Position numbers and translations under genes: made by a program
Assembly (NCBI GenBank): GCA_022184915.1
Contig: JAGTJU010000005.1
Span: forward strand, 434,001-498,000
Reading direction: 5' to 3'
Origin: Myxococcales bacterium
GTDB lineage: Bacteria > Myxococcota_A > Polyangia > Fen-1088
DNA: 64,000 nucleotides
Notes under the pieces: generated by a model
What the model was told of the DNA's origin: nothing
Databases searched by the model: none
Seen by the model: the letters and a program-made list of their open reading frames with translations, nothing else
Part shown: positions 40,423-49,001 of the stretch, in pieces
How positions within the stretch are numbered: the stretch's first letter is position 1
How the letters are laid out: the number at the start of each line of letters is the position of its first letter

Positions 40423-42717
40423 TTAGCGGCCGACGGCGCAGGCGGAAACTGTGGCGCTGGTGTCGTCCACCGAGATGGATACGCCCCGGCCTGCCACGCT
40501 GGCAGTCAGCGTGCCGCTTCCCCAGCCCTGGCTTACGATCTTCTCCCCCCAGACAACTTTGTAGGCATCGAAGGTCTCGAAGTCCACAGGCTCGCCGTCG
40601 CGCCAAACCTGGGGCACGGTTCCCGCAGGCATCCACGTGGTGCCATCATGAAACGTGTACACGCCCTTGGGACCGGAGTACTCCATGGTGAGGACGCGGC
40701 CCAGGGTGCTCTTGTACACGACACGACGTGCCGCTTCTTTCCGGAGTTCGGCCATCTTGATGGCCTCTTTGAACTTTTCGTAGGAACCGTGCTCCTTCTT
40801 GGTCCCCACCTCGAGAACCAGGGCCCCGAGCCCCTCGAAGGACCACGTCAGCTTCGTATAGGTCTGCGTGCGGTCACCGACCCCCGGCTTGTCGTCCTCG
40901 CGCACCAACGACTTGGCCCCAAGAGGCCGCCAAGCCGCGTAGACATCGCTGCCGAGATTCGCGAACGCCACGTCGCTGCCGACCTCCACCGGCAGTAGCG
41001 ATGGCACGCCCACCCAGAGCCGATCGCGCGTGTCGATGAGGCGCATGAGCACGTTGCGGTACTGTCCCGTTTCCTCGTAGGGGTTACGCCCGGCGGGCTG
41101 ATCCGTTCCGTCCGCTGCCAGGTAGCCGGGACCTCCGAAGATCTGAAGGGCGCCACCTGACGGCTGACGGACCCCCAGCGCCCAGACCCGCTGTTCGCTA
41201 AACAGGATGAAGTTCGGGTTGGCAGCCTTGAAGATCGCGTTGCCATCAGGGCGATGCGTGGCCACGCTGCCCAGCGTGTAGTCGTCGTGCAGGAAGAGGG
41301 TCTCGAACTCGAAGCGGCGCCCCTTCGGACTGCTACCCTTCCAGGCCGCATAGCTGTCTTCGTCCAGCCCGTAAAATGGCTTCGCGTTGTGCATCTCGAC
41401 AGGCGTTGTGAACTTGCGCCGGGCCAGGTCCAGGGCCACCTGGGGTGGCTTGTAACCCGTGTGCAGGATGAACCCCATGAGTTGGTCCGAGGCCTTTGCG
41501 ATATAGTCCTTGCGTGAGAACGAAGGGAAACCTTCGTCGTGAAAGTAGAGGTAGCTGTAAAGCCAGTTGCTTCCCGCGAAGCGTTCGTGGGCGTTGTTCT
41601 TGGCCCGCACGTCAGGTCCCACCAAAAAACCGTCCAGGTAGTGCAAGGCGGTGGTGATCACCATCCAGTCGAGAACCGCCTTGAGGCGCGCCTTGTCGTC
41701 GGCCGACGCCGCGTAGTCGTAGGCCACCAGCGCAGGGTGAAAGCTCCACGCGCTGTAGTTGTTGCTGTCCCATTCGACGCGTCCCGCATTGAACGTGGCA
41801 CGCACCAGGTTCTTGACGAACGTATCGAAGAAGGGCGTGCGGCTCGTATCGCCGAAGTCGTGAGCGAAGACGTAACCCCCGAGCCGCATCATCCACAAGA
41901 AGTTCTCTGAATTGAACTCGGTGATGGGGTATATGGGGTCGACTTTGCGGTCTGGGCGCATGAGATTTTCCCAGCCCGTGTTGCCTCCATGGTGGGGGCG
42001 CCCAAACCCCGGCTCCCGGTCGTTGAGGCGGCTGCGGATGGTCTCTCTTTGCCCCGGCGGCAGCTCGTTTCCGTAGGCCTTGTAGTAGAGGAGCAAGCCG
42101 GGCACGCTGAACGGCTTCCACAAGTATCCAGGGTCTTTTTGCCCCAGGATACGGGCGCCATGTTGGCTGATGAGCATCTGGCGGGCACCCGGGTCGTTGC
42201 GCGCCTTCCACAAATTGACCAGCAGGGGCGACCACGTTCGTTTGCCATCGTCGGCGTCCGTGTTCGTGGCCTTGATGGGCCAGTCCTTGCCCGCGACCAC
42301 CTCCGCCAGCAAGGCGTCGTAACGCGCCTGCCAGCCTGGCTCGGTGGGCACGAGGTCTTCGGAGTTGACGCCTGCGCCCGGCGCGCAGGTGGGCAGAGCG
42401 CCCCCTGGATCGGGAAGAGGCGTCCCGAAAACAGATCCGCCCGCGCCCCCTGCGGGTGCCAGGTCGTCGCCTCCTTTGCCACCCGCAGGGCCATCACCGG
42501 AGCCCCCGTTGCTTTGTCCGCCCCCCGCGCCAGCCGCGCCCCCGACGGGAGCCCCGAAGGCCCCGCCCTGGCCCCCTGGCTTCCCAGCCAAAGCGCCTCC
42601 CGCGCCCCCTCGACCACCACCGCCCGCGCCGCTCGGCTCCGGAGAACGCTCACCGGACGCACAGCTCTGGGCCAGCAGCAGGAAGGGAACGAGCCGTCGG
42701 CGCAGGTTGCTTTGCAT
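40423..42717 (-). CDS. Large lipoprotein with alpha/alpha-toroid, polysaccharide-lyase-like
   Basis: 764 aa from the ATG at 42717, which gives a signal peptide with lipobox LLLAQSCAS; the frame opens at 42834. A Gly/Ala-rich linker of about 100 residues (GGQGGAFGAPVGGAAGAGG) follows. The central part (KPFSVPGLLLYYKAYGNEL, EFNSENFLWMMRLGGYVFA, WDSNNYSAWSFHPALVAYDY) has the paired-helix texture of alpha/alpha-toroid enzymes such as heparinase-like lyases, with a beta-rich C-terminus. Possible catalytic residues include the Asn-His cluster (KNNAHERF). Substrate unknown. It is 49 bp downstream of the dihaem cytochrome gene and shares its linker style. Confidence 0.6.
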   Translation of the reverse strand: MQSNLRRRLVPFLLLAQSCASGERSPEPSGAGGGGRGGAGGALAGKPGGQGGAFGAPVGGAAGAGGGQSNGGSGDGPAGGKGGDDLAPAGGAGGSVFGTPLPDPGGALPTCAPGAGVNSEDLVPTEPGWQARYDALLAEVVAGKDWPIKATNTDADDGKRTWSPLLVNLWKARNDPGARQMLISQHGARILGQKDPGYLWKPFSVPGLLLYYKAYGNELPPGQRETIRSRLNDREPGFGRPHHGGNTGWENLMRPDRKVDPIYPITEFNSENFLWMMRLGGYVFAHDFGDTSRTPFFDTFVKNLVRATFNAGRVEWDSNNYSAWSFHPALVAYDYAASADDKARLKAVLDWMVITTALHYLDGFLVGPDVRAKNNAHERFAGSNWLYSYLYFHDEGFPSFSRKDYIAKASDQLMGFILHTGYKPPQVALDLARRKFTTPVEMHNAKPFYGLDEDSYAAWKGSSPKGRRFEFETLFLHDDYTLGSVATHRPDGNAIFKAANPNFILFSEQRVWALGVRQPSGGALQIFGGPGYLAADGTDQPAGRNPYEETGQYRNVLMRLIDTRDRLWVGVPSLLPVEVGSDVAFANLGSDVYAAWRPLGAKSLVREDDKPGVGDRTQTYTKLTWSFEGLGALVLEVGTKKEHGSYEKFKEAIKMAELRKEAARRVVYKSTLGRVLTMEYSGPKGVYTFHDGTTWMPAGTVPQVWRDGEPVDFETFDAYKVVWGEKIVSQGWGSGTLTASVAGRGVSISVDDTSATVSACAVGR

Positions 42718-42766
42718 CACACGCGAGCGTGGTCCGCCGCCTCGGCCTCTGTCAATTCGCAGTGGC

Positions 42767-44917
42767 TCAGGGGCCGCAGTGCTTGGGGTAGGGCTGCTCG
42801 CCGTAGCGGAGCGGGCGCCGGTCGCAGGCCGCATCCACAGCGGCTTCGTACTCGTCGACGATCTGCTTCGTCTTTGCGAGCGTCTCGGCGGACTCGTGTT
42901 TTTCCGAGAACGCGATGGGCATCGTCGACCGGTAAATGGGCCGCATGACCTCCCGGTCGCTCACCTTGCCCGTGCGCTGAATGTGCTCTGTAGCGAGCAA
43001 CATCATCATGCGAAAGGTGTTGCCCGCCAGCGTCTTGTAAAGCGCGAGAGCCTCCGGATCCTTCGGCATCTTCTCGAGCTCGATGCCGCGGTTGTAGGCC
43101 ATGTAGTAGCCGTATGTATGGGCCCAGTAGTGGTCGATCCCGGGTTCGCCGTTTGCGTCTTTCGCCACGCCCTGGTGTTCGTAGGCGGCTGCCAGGTTCT
43201 TGCGGAAGCGGTGATAGACCGTGTGATTGAAATAACCACGCTCGTAGAGCTCGGCGGTGAAGTACTCGGACACTTTCGTCGAATTGCTCTTGTTGGTTCG
43301 GTAGAGGGTGGTGTCGAAGAACCAGCCCACCCAGAACCACGCAACTTTGAGATCCTTCAGCATCGTGCGTGGGTTTTGGGCTTGATCGATCTTCTCGACG
43401 GCGTCGGCCGGAAGGCCGAGGCAGGTGTTCCAGCTGCCCTTGCAGTCGTTGGGGAAAAACACGCTCTCGCGGGTGCGGGCCAGGTCGCCCAGCTCCCAAA
43501 GGCTGTTTCTTTCGGGGAAGGGCGACGCGCTCATCTTGGAGAGGCCCGGACGCCCCCGCAGCTCTTCGAGGAAGTGGTGCTGCGCGAAGAGCACAGACTC
43601 ATACTTGAGGCCGTACGATCGGAAGGCGAAGTCGTCGTGTTCGTTGTAGCCGGGCGCCTTGGCGTCTGGCTTGGTGACACCGGTCAGCTTCGTGAGCGTT
43701 TTGCCCGCGTCCTGAATGGCCCAGAGGTTTTCCCACGTGGGGTTGGCGATGTACTTGTCGTGCAGGGCGTAAAGCGCCGTCTCGGCCGCTTTGTCCACCG
43801 GGATGTGCGGCCTGTCCGGGATCCACTCGTTGAGCGTGCCGTGTTCCTTGCCGTGGTGAATGTCTTCGGTCCAGCGGTTGAGCGCGATGCCGATGGGGAA
43901 GGTGCGGGGGTTGATGGCCAAAAGCTCGTCCTTGGCCTTCAAGGCCTCGGCCTTCGTGTCCAGCACGCCGTCAAAGAGCGTGGGGGCGGCCTGTTTGAGG
44001 TTCAGGCCGAACTTGTGGTCCCGTTCTGCAGGCGTGGCGCCCCCGATGATGAGGCCCCCCGGCTGGAAGGGCCGAAACTCCATGAAGTTCTTCGGGCCGG
44101 CGATGCCGTACTTGGCGCGGATGGCGTGCACGAAATCGATGACGGCACGTGTTTGTGCCTCGCTGATGTGCTTGAGCGCGCGGCGGAAGATCGTGGCGTC
44201 GTCGTAGCCGATGTACGCGAGGTCGATGGGCATCGGGCCGTGGCAGCTGGCGCAGGCCGCGTCTTCATGATCCGGAGCGCGCCACTCCTTGAGGCCCGTC
44301 TCGAAGGCGCGCGCGATGGCCGCCTCGTCGAGAGGGCTTGCGCCGTTACAGCCCAGGGTGCGATCGGCCTTGAGGGTCTTGCCCGCGAGGGTCACGTAGA
44401 CCTGCAGCAGCTCGCTTTCCGAAAGATGCGACTCTGAAAAGGCCGGCATCACGCCCGCCGCGGTGCCTTCTTTGCCTTCGCGAACAATCTTGGAGAAGGC
44501 CTCGAAGCCCTTGTCTTCAGTGAGCTTCGGAAACTTGCCGACACCCTGGCCGGTCGCGCCGTGGCAGCCCGCGCAGTTGAGCGCGTAAACGCCGTTCAGC
44601 GTGGCCGGGTCGGGTTTGACCTCGCTGCCGGCCTCGATGCAGATGCGTTTGGCGGGCATGGGCGCCTCGGGGCTTCCCCCGGTGCCCCCGGAGCTGGCGC
44701 TGCCTCCCAGGCCCCCCTCTCCGGTGCCCGTGCCGCCCTGGTTGGGGCCGCTGCCGCCCTGACCCGCGCTGTCCGTGTCGTCGCCGTTGCCCTCGGAACT
44801 CGTACCCGGGGCACAGGCCCCCACGGCGAACAGCGATGCGAACAGGGTCGCTGCAAGGGAGACTCCACTGCGCGACGCGTTGACGCCGCCCCTCGATGAA
44901 ATGAACTGCGTCTTCAT
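42767..44917 (-). CDS. Dihaem cytochrome c lipoprotein
   Basis: 716 aa from the ATG at 44917. Signal peptide with lipobox AVGACAPG, then a Gly/Thr/Ser linker. Haem-binding motif 1 is CAGCH in an N-terminal class I cytochrome c domain (NCAGCHGATGQGVGKFPKL, MPAFSESHLSESELLQVYVT with Met axial ligand). Motif 2 is CASCH near residue 225 (EDAACASCHGPMPID). The remaining 450 residues are helical and rich in Trp, Tyr and His with no haem motif, and not recognised. Likely periplasmic or surface electron carrier. Probably cotranscribed with the lyase-like lipoprotein, suggesting an outer-membrane system for an oxidised extracellular substrate; that is inference. Confidence 0.7.
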   Translation of the reverse strand: MKTQFISSRGGVNASRSGVSLAATLFASLFAVGACAPGTSSEGNGDDTDSAGQGGSGPNQGGTGTGEGGLGGSASSGGTGGSPEAPMPAKRICIEAGSEVKPDPATLNGVYALNCAGCHGATGQGVGKFPKLTEDKGFEAFSKIVREGKEGTAAGVMPAFSESHLSESELLQVYVTLAGKTLKADRTLGCNGASPLDEAAIARAFETGLKEWRAPDHEDAACASCHGPMPIDLAYIGYDDATIFRRALKHISEAQTRAVIDFVHAIRAKYGIAGPKNFMEFRPFQPGGLIIGGATPAERDHKFGLNLKQAAPTLFDGVLDTKAEALKAKDELLAINPRTFPIGIALNRWTEDIHHGKEHGTLNEWIPDRPHIPVDKAAETALYALHDKYIANPTWENLWAIQDAGKTLTKLTGVTKPDAKAPGYNEHDDFAFRSYGLKYESVLFAQHHFLEELRGRPGLSKMSASPFPERNSLWELGDLARTRESVFFPNDCKGSWNTCLGLPADAVEKIDQAQNPRTMLKDLKVAWFWVGWFFDTTLYRTNKSNSTKVSEYFTAELYERGYFNHTVYHRFRKNLAAAYEHQGVAKDANGEPGIDHYWAHTYGYYMAYNRGIELEKMPKDPEALALYKTLAGNTFRMMMLLATEHIQRTGKVSDREVMRPIYRSTMPIAFSEKHESAETLAKTKQIVDEYEAAVDAACDRRPLRYGEQPYPKHCGP

Positions 44918-45077
44918 GGGTGGTGAGAGTAAGTGGCGCACCGGACGCGCTTCGTTTCAACGAAAATCGACGCATTCGCAACGCGTCGCGCCTATTCAAG
45001 GCCCCGTTCAGCCCCTGGGGACCGCCCCTCGGCCCCGGCCCGCGCACGAGGGTGCACGCGGGCAGAGGGGGCGACGG

Positions 45078-46853
45078 TTACAGCGTGCCCACCGTGCCGG
45101 CGGTGGCCTCGAAGGTGTTGGTTTCGATGTACGTGTTGGTGTTGGCGGCCGCCTTGCGAATGCCGAAGCCCGCCGACTTGCTGAAGCGGCTGTTCGTGAC
45201 GGGGATGAACGGCGCATTGTTGCCCTGGATGGTCAGCGCGGCGCCTCCCATCTTGCCCGCGTGGCTCACCTGCACGTGATCCAGCTTCGAGTCCGTCCGT
45301 ACGTTGCGCTCGAGGACAATACCCTCCCAAAAACCCACCGTGTCGGCGGCCCCTCGGAAGACGATGGGGGCGGCCACCGTGCCCACTGCGGTCAGGGTCA
45401 TCATGCCGCTGTTCCAGCCGAACTCGAGCTTGACGTCCGAGCCTGCGATGAACTGGTTGCCCGCCTCAATCGTCACGGCGGAGTCGTTGACGAACCTGAT
45501 GGTCTCTGAAATGAAGTAGGGCACGTTCGCCCTTTTGATGGTACCCACCTTGGCGAACGAGTCTCCCTTGACCGTGATCTGGTCGATCATGTTGCCGGTG
45601 AAGCTTCCGTCCACGGGCAGCGTCACCCACGCCTCGGGCGCGATGGTCGCAGGTACACCCTGCGTGCCGGTGACAGTCACCATCGTCGACGTGGCGGCCA
45701 AGCCCTGCTGGCCGATCCGCACGCCCGCTTTGTTTCCGTTCAAGGTCACGTTGTCGAGCTTGATGGCCGCCAAGACCTCGAGGGCCGCCACATCGACGCC
45801 CGTGCCTCCGCCACCGTGCCAGATCTGAACGTGGTTCAAGGACGAAGCCGTGCGCACGTTGCGCTCGATGATGAGCCCCTTCCAAAAGCCCGGCGTCGCG
45901 CTGACGCCGCGAAACACCACGGGCTCGGCCACTGTACCGGCCACCGTGAACGTGGGATCGGTGCTGTTCCAGCCCACCTCCAGCTCCGCATCCGCAGCGA
46001 AGTGGTACTGAACGCCCGCCTCGATGACCACGGTGTTGGTATCCCGGATGATGACTTTGGACTCTTGAACATAGGGGATGGGCAGCTTGTGGATGGTCGT
46101 GTTCACGGCAATCGAATCAAAGCGCACGGGCACGGTGTCGTTGCCGTTACCCGTCAGAATGCCGCCCAAGGGAAAGTTGGTGAACGCCCCGGGTGCGGTC
46201 AGCACCACCGGGCGGCCTCCCATGCGCTGCACGGAAAGCCCGGCGCTGCCGGCGGCGAAATCCGCCGCATGAACACCGTCGGCGCTGCCATCGGACACGC
46301 TGACGTTCTGGATCGTGGCCACACCCACCAGGCTGAGGCCAGGGGTCATGGCACCGCCCGTATGCAGGATGTTCACGTAACGAAAAGCACTGTCGGAGGT
46401 GACGTTCCTTTGCACCGAGATCCCCTTCCAGCCCCCCGGTACCGGATTGGCTCCGCAGAAAGTGATGGGCGCAGCGGCGGTGCCCTCGGCCTTCACGGTG
46501 GCCACACCGCTGTTCCAGCCAATCTCGAGATCGCTGTCCACGGCCATCACCACGGTGGTTCCGGGAAGAATGGTCAACGAGCCGCCCTGGCGGACGGTCA
46601 CCGCCTTGGTGACCGAGACCAAGCCACTCCAGGTGGTGGGCGTTGCGATCGAGTCGGCCACCACGGTGGCCCCGACGAGACTCGTGGGACAGGCCACCGC
46701 GGGCGCGGCGTCACCACCCGCGTCGGGAACGCCCCCATCGCTCGTTCCTGGGAGGGCGGCGTCGGAGGGGAGAATGCGGTCTTCGTCGTCATCACACGCC
46801 GACAGGGGCCAAGCAAGTAGGGACACTAGGGCTAACGATCGCATCTTTGACAT
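45078..46853 (-). CDS. Beta-helix lipoprotein with three long internal repeats
   Basis: 591 aa. Signal peptide and lipobox LLAWPLSACDD. The mature protein has three repeated units of about 170 residues. Each contains an (I/V)E(A/P)G(T/V/N)-type turn, an LE(I/V/F)GWNS motif, a GTxAxPIxF strand, then GxWKGIxxxRNV and a HVQ or YVN strand. The units are LEIGWNSGVATV, LEVGWNSTDPTF and LEFGWNSGMMTL. The periodic Val/Ile-rich strands are consistent with a right-handed beta-helix. No catalytic motif is evident; a surface adhesion or structural role is the simplest reading. It precedes the dihaem cytochrome gene by 160 bp on the same strand. Confidence 0.7.
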   Translation of the reverse strand: MSKMRSLALVSLLAWPLSACDDDEDRILPSDAALPGTSDGGVPDAGGDAAPAVACPTSLVGATVVADSIATPTTWSGLVSVTKAVTVRQGGSLTILPGTTVVMAVDSDLEIGWNSGVATVKAEGTAAAPITFCGANPVPGGWKGISVQRNVTSDSAFRYVNILHTGGAMTPGLSLVGVATIQNVSVSDGSADGVHAADFAAGSAGLSVQRMGGRPVVLTAPGAFTNFPLGGILTGNGNDTVPVRFDSIAVNTTIHKLPIPYVQESKVIIRDTNTVVIEAGVQYHFAADAELEVGWNSTDPTFTVAGTVAEPVVFRGVSATPGFWKGLIIERNVRTASSLNHVQIWHGGGGTGVDVAALEVLAAIKLDNVTLNGNKAGVRIGQQGLAATSTMVTVTGTQGVPATIAPEAWVTLPVDGSFTGNMIDQITVKGDSFAKVGTIKRANVPYFISETIRFVNDSAVTIEAGNQFIAGSDVKLEFGWNSGMMTLTAVGTVAAPIVFRGAADTVGFWEGIVLERNVRTDSKLDHVQVSHAGKMGGAALTIQGNNAPFIPVTNSRFSKSAGFGIRKAAANTNTYIETNTFEATAGTVGTL

Positions 46854-47021
46854 GGTTTCCTCGTAGTTCAGGCCGCGCGGTTCAACAGACTGACGCTCTT
46901 TTGCGCCTCGAAAAGGGGGTCGTCCCAGTTCGCACCGCGCGATTGTAGTCGCGTCGCGCGGCCAAGGGAACCTCGCGTTTGGTTTGTGCTCGTGGTGTGG
47001 GTGTCCTCACACCCGCGCGTT

Positions 47022-47040
47022 CCCGGCGGGTCGCGCCGGG
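47022..47040. terminator. Hairpin just after the sigma-factor gene
   Basis: 7-bp perfect stem CCCGGCG (47022-47028) with CGCCGGG (47034-47040) around GGTCG. It lies one base beyond the stop codon of the minus-strand sigma-factor gene. No T-run, so moderate support. Confidence 0.35.
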
Positions 47041-47041
47041 C

Positions 47042-47911
47042 CTAGCGCCCCAAGGCGCCGAGGGTCACGTCCATGCGCTCCGCCAGCGCCCCCACCAGGC
47101 TGTCACACGAACGTTTCCCAAGACCAAAGCGCTGCGCAAAGTCGCGCCGAACCGCCCGGCCCAACGCCTCGCGCGCCCGTTCGAGGCGCCGCGCCACCGT
47201 GGCGCGGTGGATCCCGAGCGCAGCCGCGAGCACGTCGATCGACTGGTTTTGCAGATGGTGCCGATCGAGCAGCATGCGATCTTCGGGATCCAGCGCCGCG
47301 ATGGCTTGCCTGAGCGCCTGCACGAAGTCGTCGCGGTGCAACCGCAGCACGGTCTGCACTTCGGCATCAGCCGCACCCAGCGTGGACAATGCCGTGTCGT
47401 CAAAGAGCGATGCGGTCTCGGGCTCGGCGCGGTAGACCTTGAACGCCTCACGAACCGCGCTGATCCGCAACCAGCTCAGCAGGTCTCCGCGTCCCCCGTA
47501 CTGCGCGATGCGCGCCGGCCCTTGGTTCCGTTGCACAAACAAGCTCTCACGCAGCCGCTGTTTGGCCTCGTCCATCGTGGCAGGCGTGGCCCCTGCCCGC
47601 CTGAGCGCCCCATCGAGGCGCGACAGGTAACCGGCCTCCAGCGCCTTGATCGCTGCCGCCGAGCCCGCGGCCGCCGCACACGTGAGGTGAAGCTCGGCCG
47701 CCCTCAAGCGCAGCAGGTCTTCGAGGTTCGCCCCCACGGGCAGCACCCGCGCCAGATGCGCCACGAAGCGTTCGGCTTCCAGCACGACCTGGGGCCAAGC
47801 GTCTCGTCCCGCTGCCACGAGCCGCGCGAGCGCCTCGTCGAGTGTGGGGCCCGCGCGCAACACCGCCTCAGCGGGTCGGTGCGCGAGAAAGGAGGAGGCA
47901 AGCCCAACCAT
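47042..47911 (-). CDS. ECF-like RNA polymerase sigma factor of Myxococcales type
   Basis: 289 aa. An unusual N-terminal 135 residues is Ala/Leu-rich and helical. The sigma region 2 trace is QYGGRGDLLSWLRISAVREA, where the FxGR...WLxxIAxRxxxD pattern of ECF factors is visible. Region 4 follows with AIAALDPEDRMLLDRHH, then the helix-turn-helix LAAALGIHRATVARRLERAR. A C-terminal extension (FGLGKRSCDSLVGALAERMD) is present. This long N-terminus with tail fits the subfamily of sigma-70 factors I associate with Myxococcales (Sig-70_gmx type). It is the last gene of a minus operon with the TPR/beta-barrel gene (6 bp apart) and a kinase that carries an anti-sigma-like zinc motif. Confidence 0.75.
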   Translation of the reverse strand: MVGLASSFLAHRPAEAVLRAGPTLDEALARLVAAGRDAWPQVVLEAERFVAHLARVLPVGANLEDLLRLRAAELHLTCAAAAGSAAAIKALEAGYLSRLDGALRRAGATPATMDEAKQRLRESLFVQRNQGPARIAQYGGRGDLLSWLRISAVREAFKVYRAEPETASLFDDTALSTLGAADAEVQTVLRLHRDDFVQALRQAIAALDPEDRMLLDRHHLQNQSIDVLAAALGIHRATVARRLERAREALGRAVRRDFAQRFGLGKRSCDSLVGALAERMDVTLGALGR

Positions 47912-47917
47912 CGGACG

Positions 47918-48940
47918 TCAGTTGAACGTGGCAGAGAACGCCACACCGCCACTCGTGCCTGCCCAGGTCGAGCCTTCCACTTCGGCCTCCACGGCATAAA
48001 GGTCGAGGGCAACGCCCACCCCCCAGTTCGCAGACGCCCACCATTCTTTCCCCAACGACAGGTGCGTGCCAACCCCCGAGGTCGAACTGCTTTCGCGCGT
48101 GGTCGTCACCCCTGCCACCGTGGTTTCCGTCGAAAACTCCATGATGCCGTAAAGCAGCGAGGCGGACACGTAAACGTTGTAGGGCAGCACGTAGTACGTG
48201 AGCCCCGCTCCCACGCCCCCCACAGTCGTACGGGACTCGTTCGTAGGCCCGGTGGTTTCGGAGCGTGCCGCCACCCCCACCTCACCGAAGGCGGCCAGGC
48301 TCGGCAGCAAGGCGTATCCAAACGCAACGCCGGAAGCCACTCCGGCCCCTACGCGGGAGGCTCCCGCGCGGCGTTCGTTGACGCTCACGCGATGCAGGCC
48401 GACCAAGAGCCGAAGGAACCAACCGTCGTGTGTGTGAAACCCAGGGTCGCGTGAAGGCGCGGGCAGGCGGGGCGGAGGGCTTGGCGCGGCAGCCCTCGGA
48501 ACCCAAGGGGTGCTGGGCGCACGGGGAGAGAGCGTGCGCTCTGCCAGCTCCTCGGGCGGCCCCAGGCTGCGCTCGAGGTCGGAGATACGCTCCTCGATCT
48601 CGCGACGGTTCGGAACGCCGGGCGCAAGGGTCAGGTAGCGGCGGTAAAGCGCAATCGCCTCCCGGGCGTGCTCCAAGCGGCGGTGACACTGCGCGAGGTT
48701 GTAGAGCAAGGCAGGCTCTTCGGTCAGCTGGTAGGCCGCCTCGAATTCTGCGATGGCCTCCTCGAAATGACCGATGTCGTAAAGCGCCCGCCCGCGGCTG
48801 GCGCGCTCTTGGGCCTCGACCGCCGCGGTGACCGCAGACGCGGCGTGTGCCTTGGCACCGGTCCCAGCGCCGAGGCCCGAGGCCAGGACCAGCCCACCAA
48901 AGATGAGGACGACCCGCCTCGTTTTCGATCCCTTGCTCAT
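47918..48940 (-). CDS. Exported TPR protein with C-terminal outer-membrane-barrel-like domain
   Basis: 340 aa from the ATG at 48940. Signal peptide (VLIFGGLVLASGLGAGTG to AHAAS). TPR-like helices at about 40-120 (ALYDIGHFEEAIAEFEAAYQ, LYNLAQCHRRLEHAREAIAL). A Pro/Ala linker follows to residue 165, then about 175 residues with alternating aromatic and Gly strands (FGYALLPSLAAFGEVGVAA, YYVLPYNVYVSASLLYG) ending in Asn after a Phe-rich strand, consistent with an eight-stranded outer-membrane beta-barrel. Between kinase and sigma factor in one operon, it may be the envelope sensor or the controlled product; both are inference. Confidence 0.65.
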   Translation of the reverse strand: MSKGSKTRRVVLIFGGLVLASGLGAGTGAKAHAASAVTAAVEAQERASRGRALYDIGHFEEAIAEFEAAYQLTEEPALLYNLAQCHRRLEHAREAIALYRRYLTLAPGVPNRREIEERISDLERSLGPPEELAERTLSPRAPSTPWVPRAAAPSPPPRLPAPSRDPGFHTHDGWFLRLLVGLHRVSVNERRAGASRVGAGVASGVAFGYALLPSLAAFGEVGVAARSETTGPTNESRTTVGGVGAGLTYYVLPYNVYVSASLLYGIMEFSTETTVAGVTTTRESSSTSGVGTHLSLGKEWWASANWGVGVALDLYAVEAEVEGSTWAGTSGGVAFSATFN

Positions 48941-49001
48941 GAACCACATCTGTCAGGTAGAGCCCCCGTGGCGAGCGCCGTCGCACGAAAAGCTCAGCCC
49001 C

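Noticed and set aside
42344-44437. 697-codon plus-strand open frame across the lyase-like and cytochrome genes
   Set aside because: Antisense of two lipoproteins with clear signal peptides, haem motifs and coding bias; long antisense frames are common at this GC content.
46979-48454. 491-codon plus-strand open frame over the sigma-factor gene
   Set aside because: Arg/His/Gln-rich antisense shadow; the minus strand has recognisable sigma regions.
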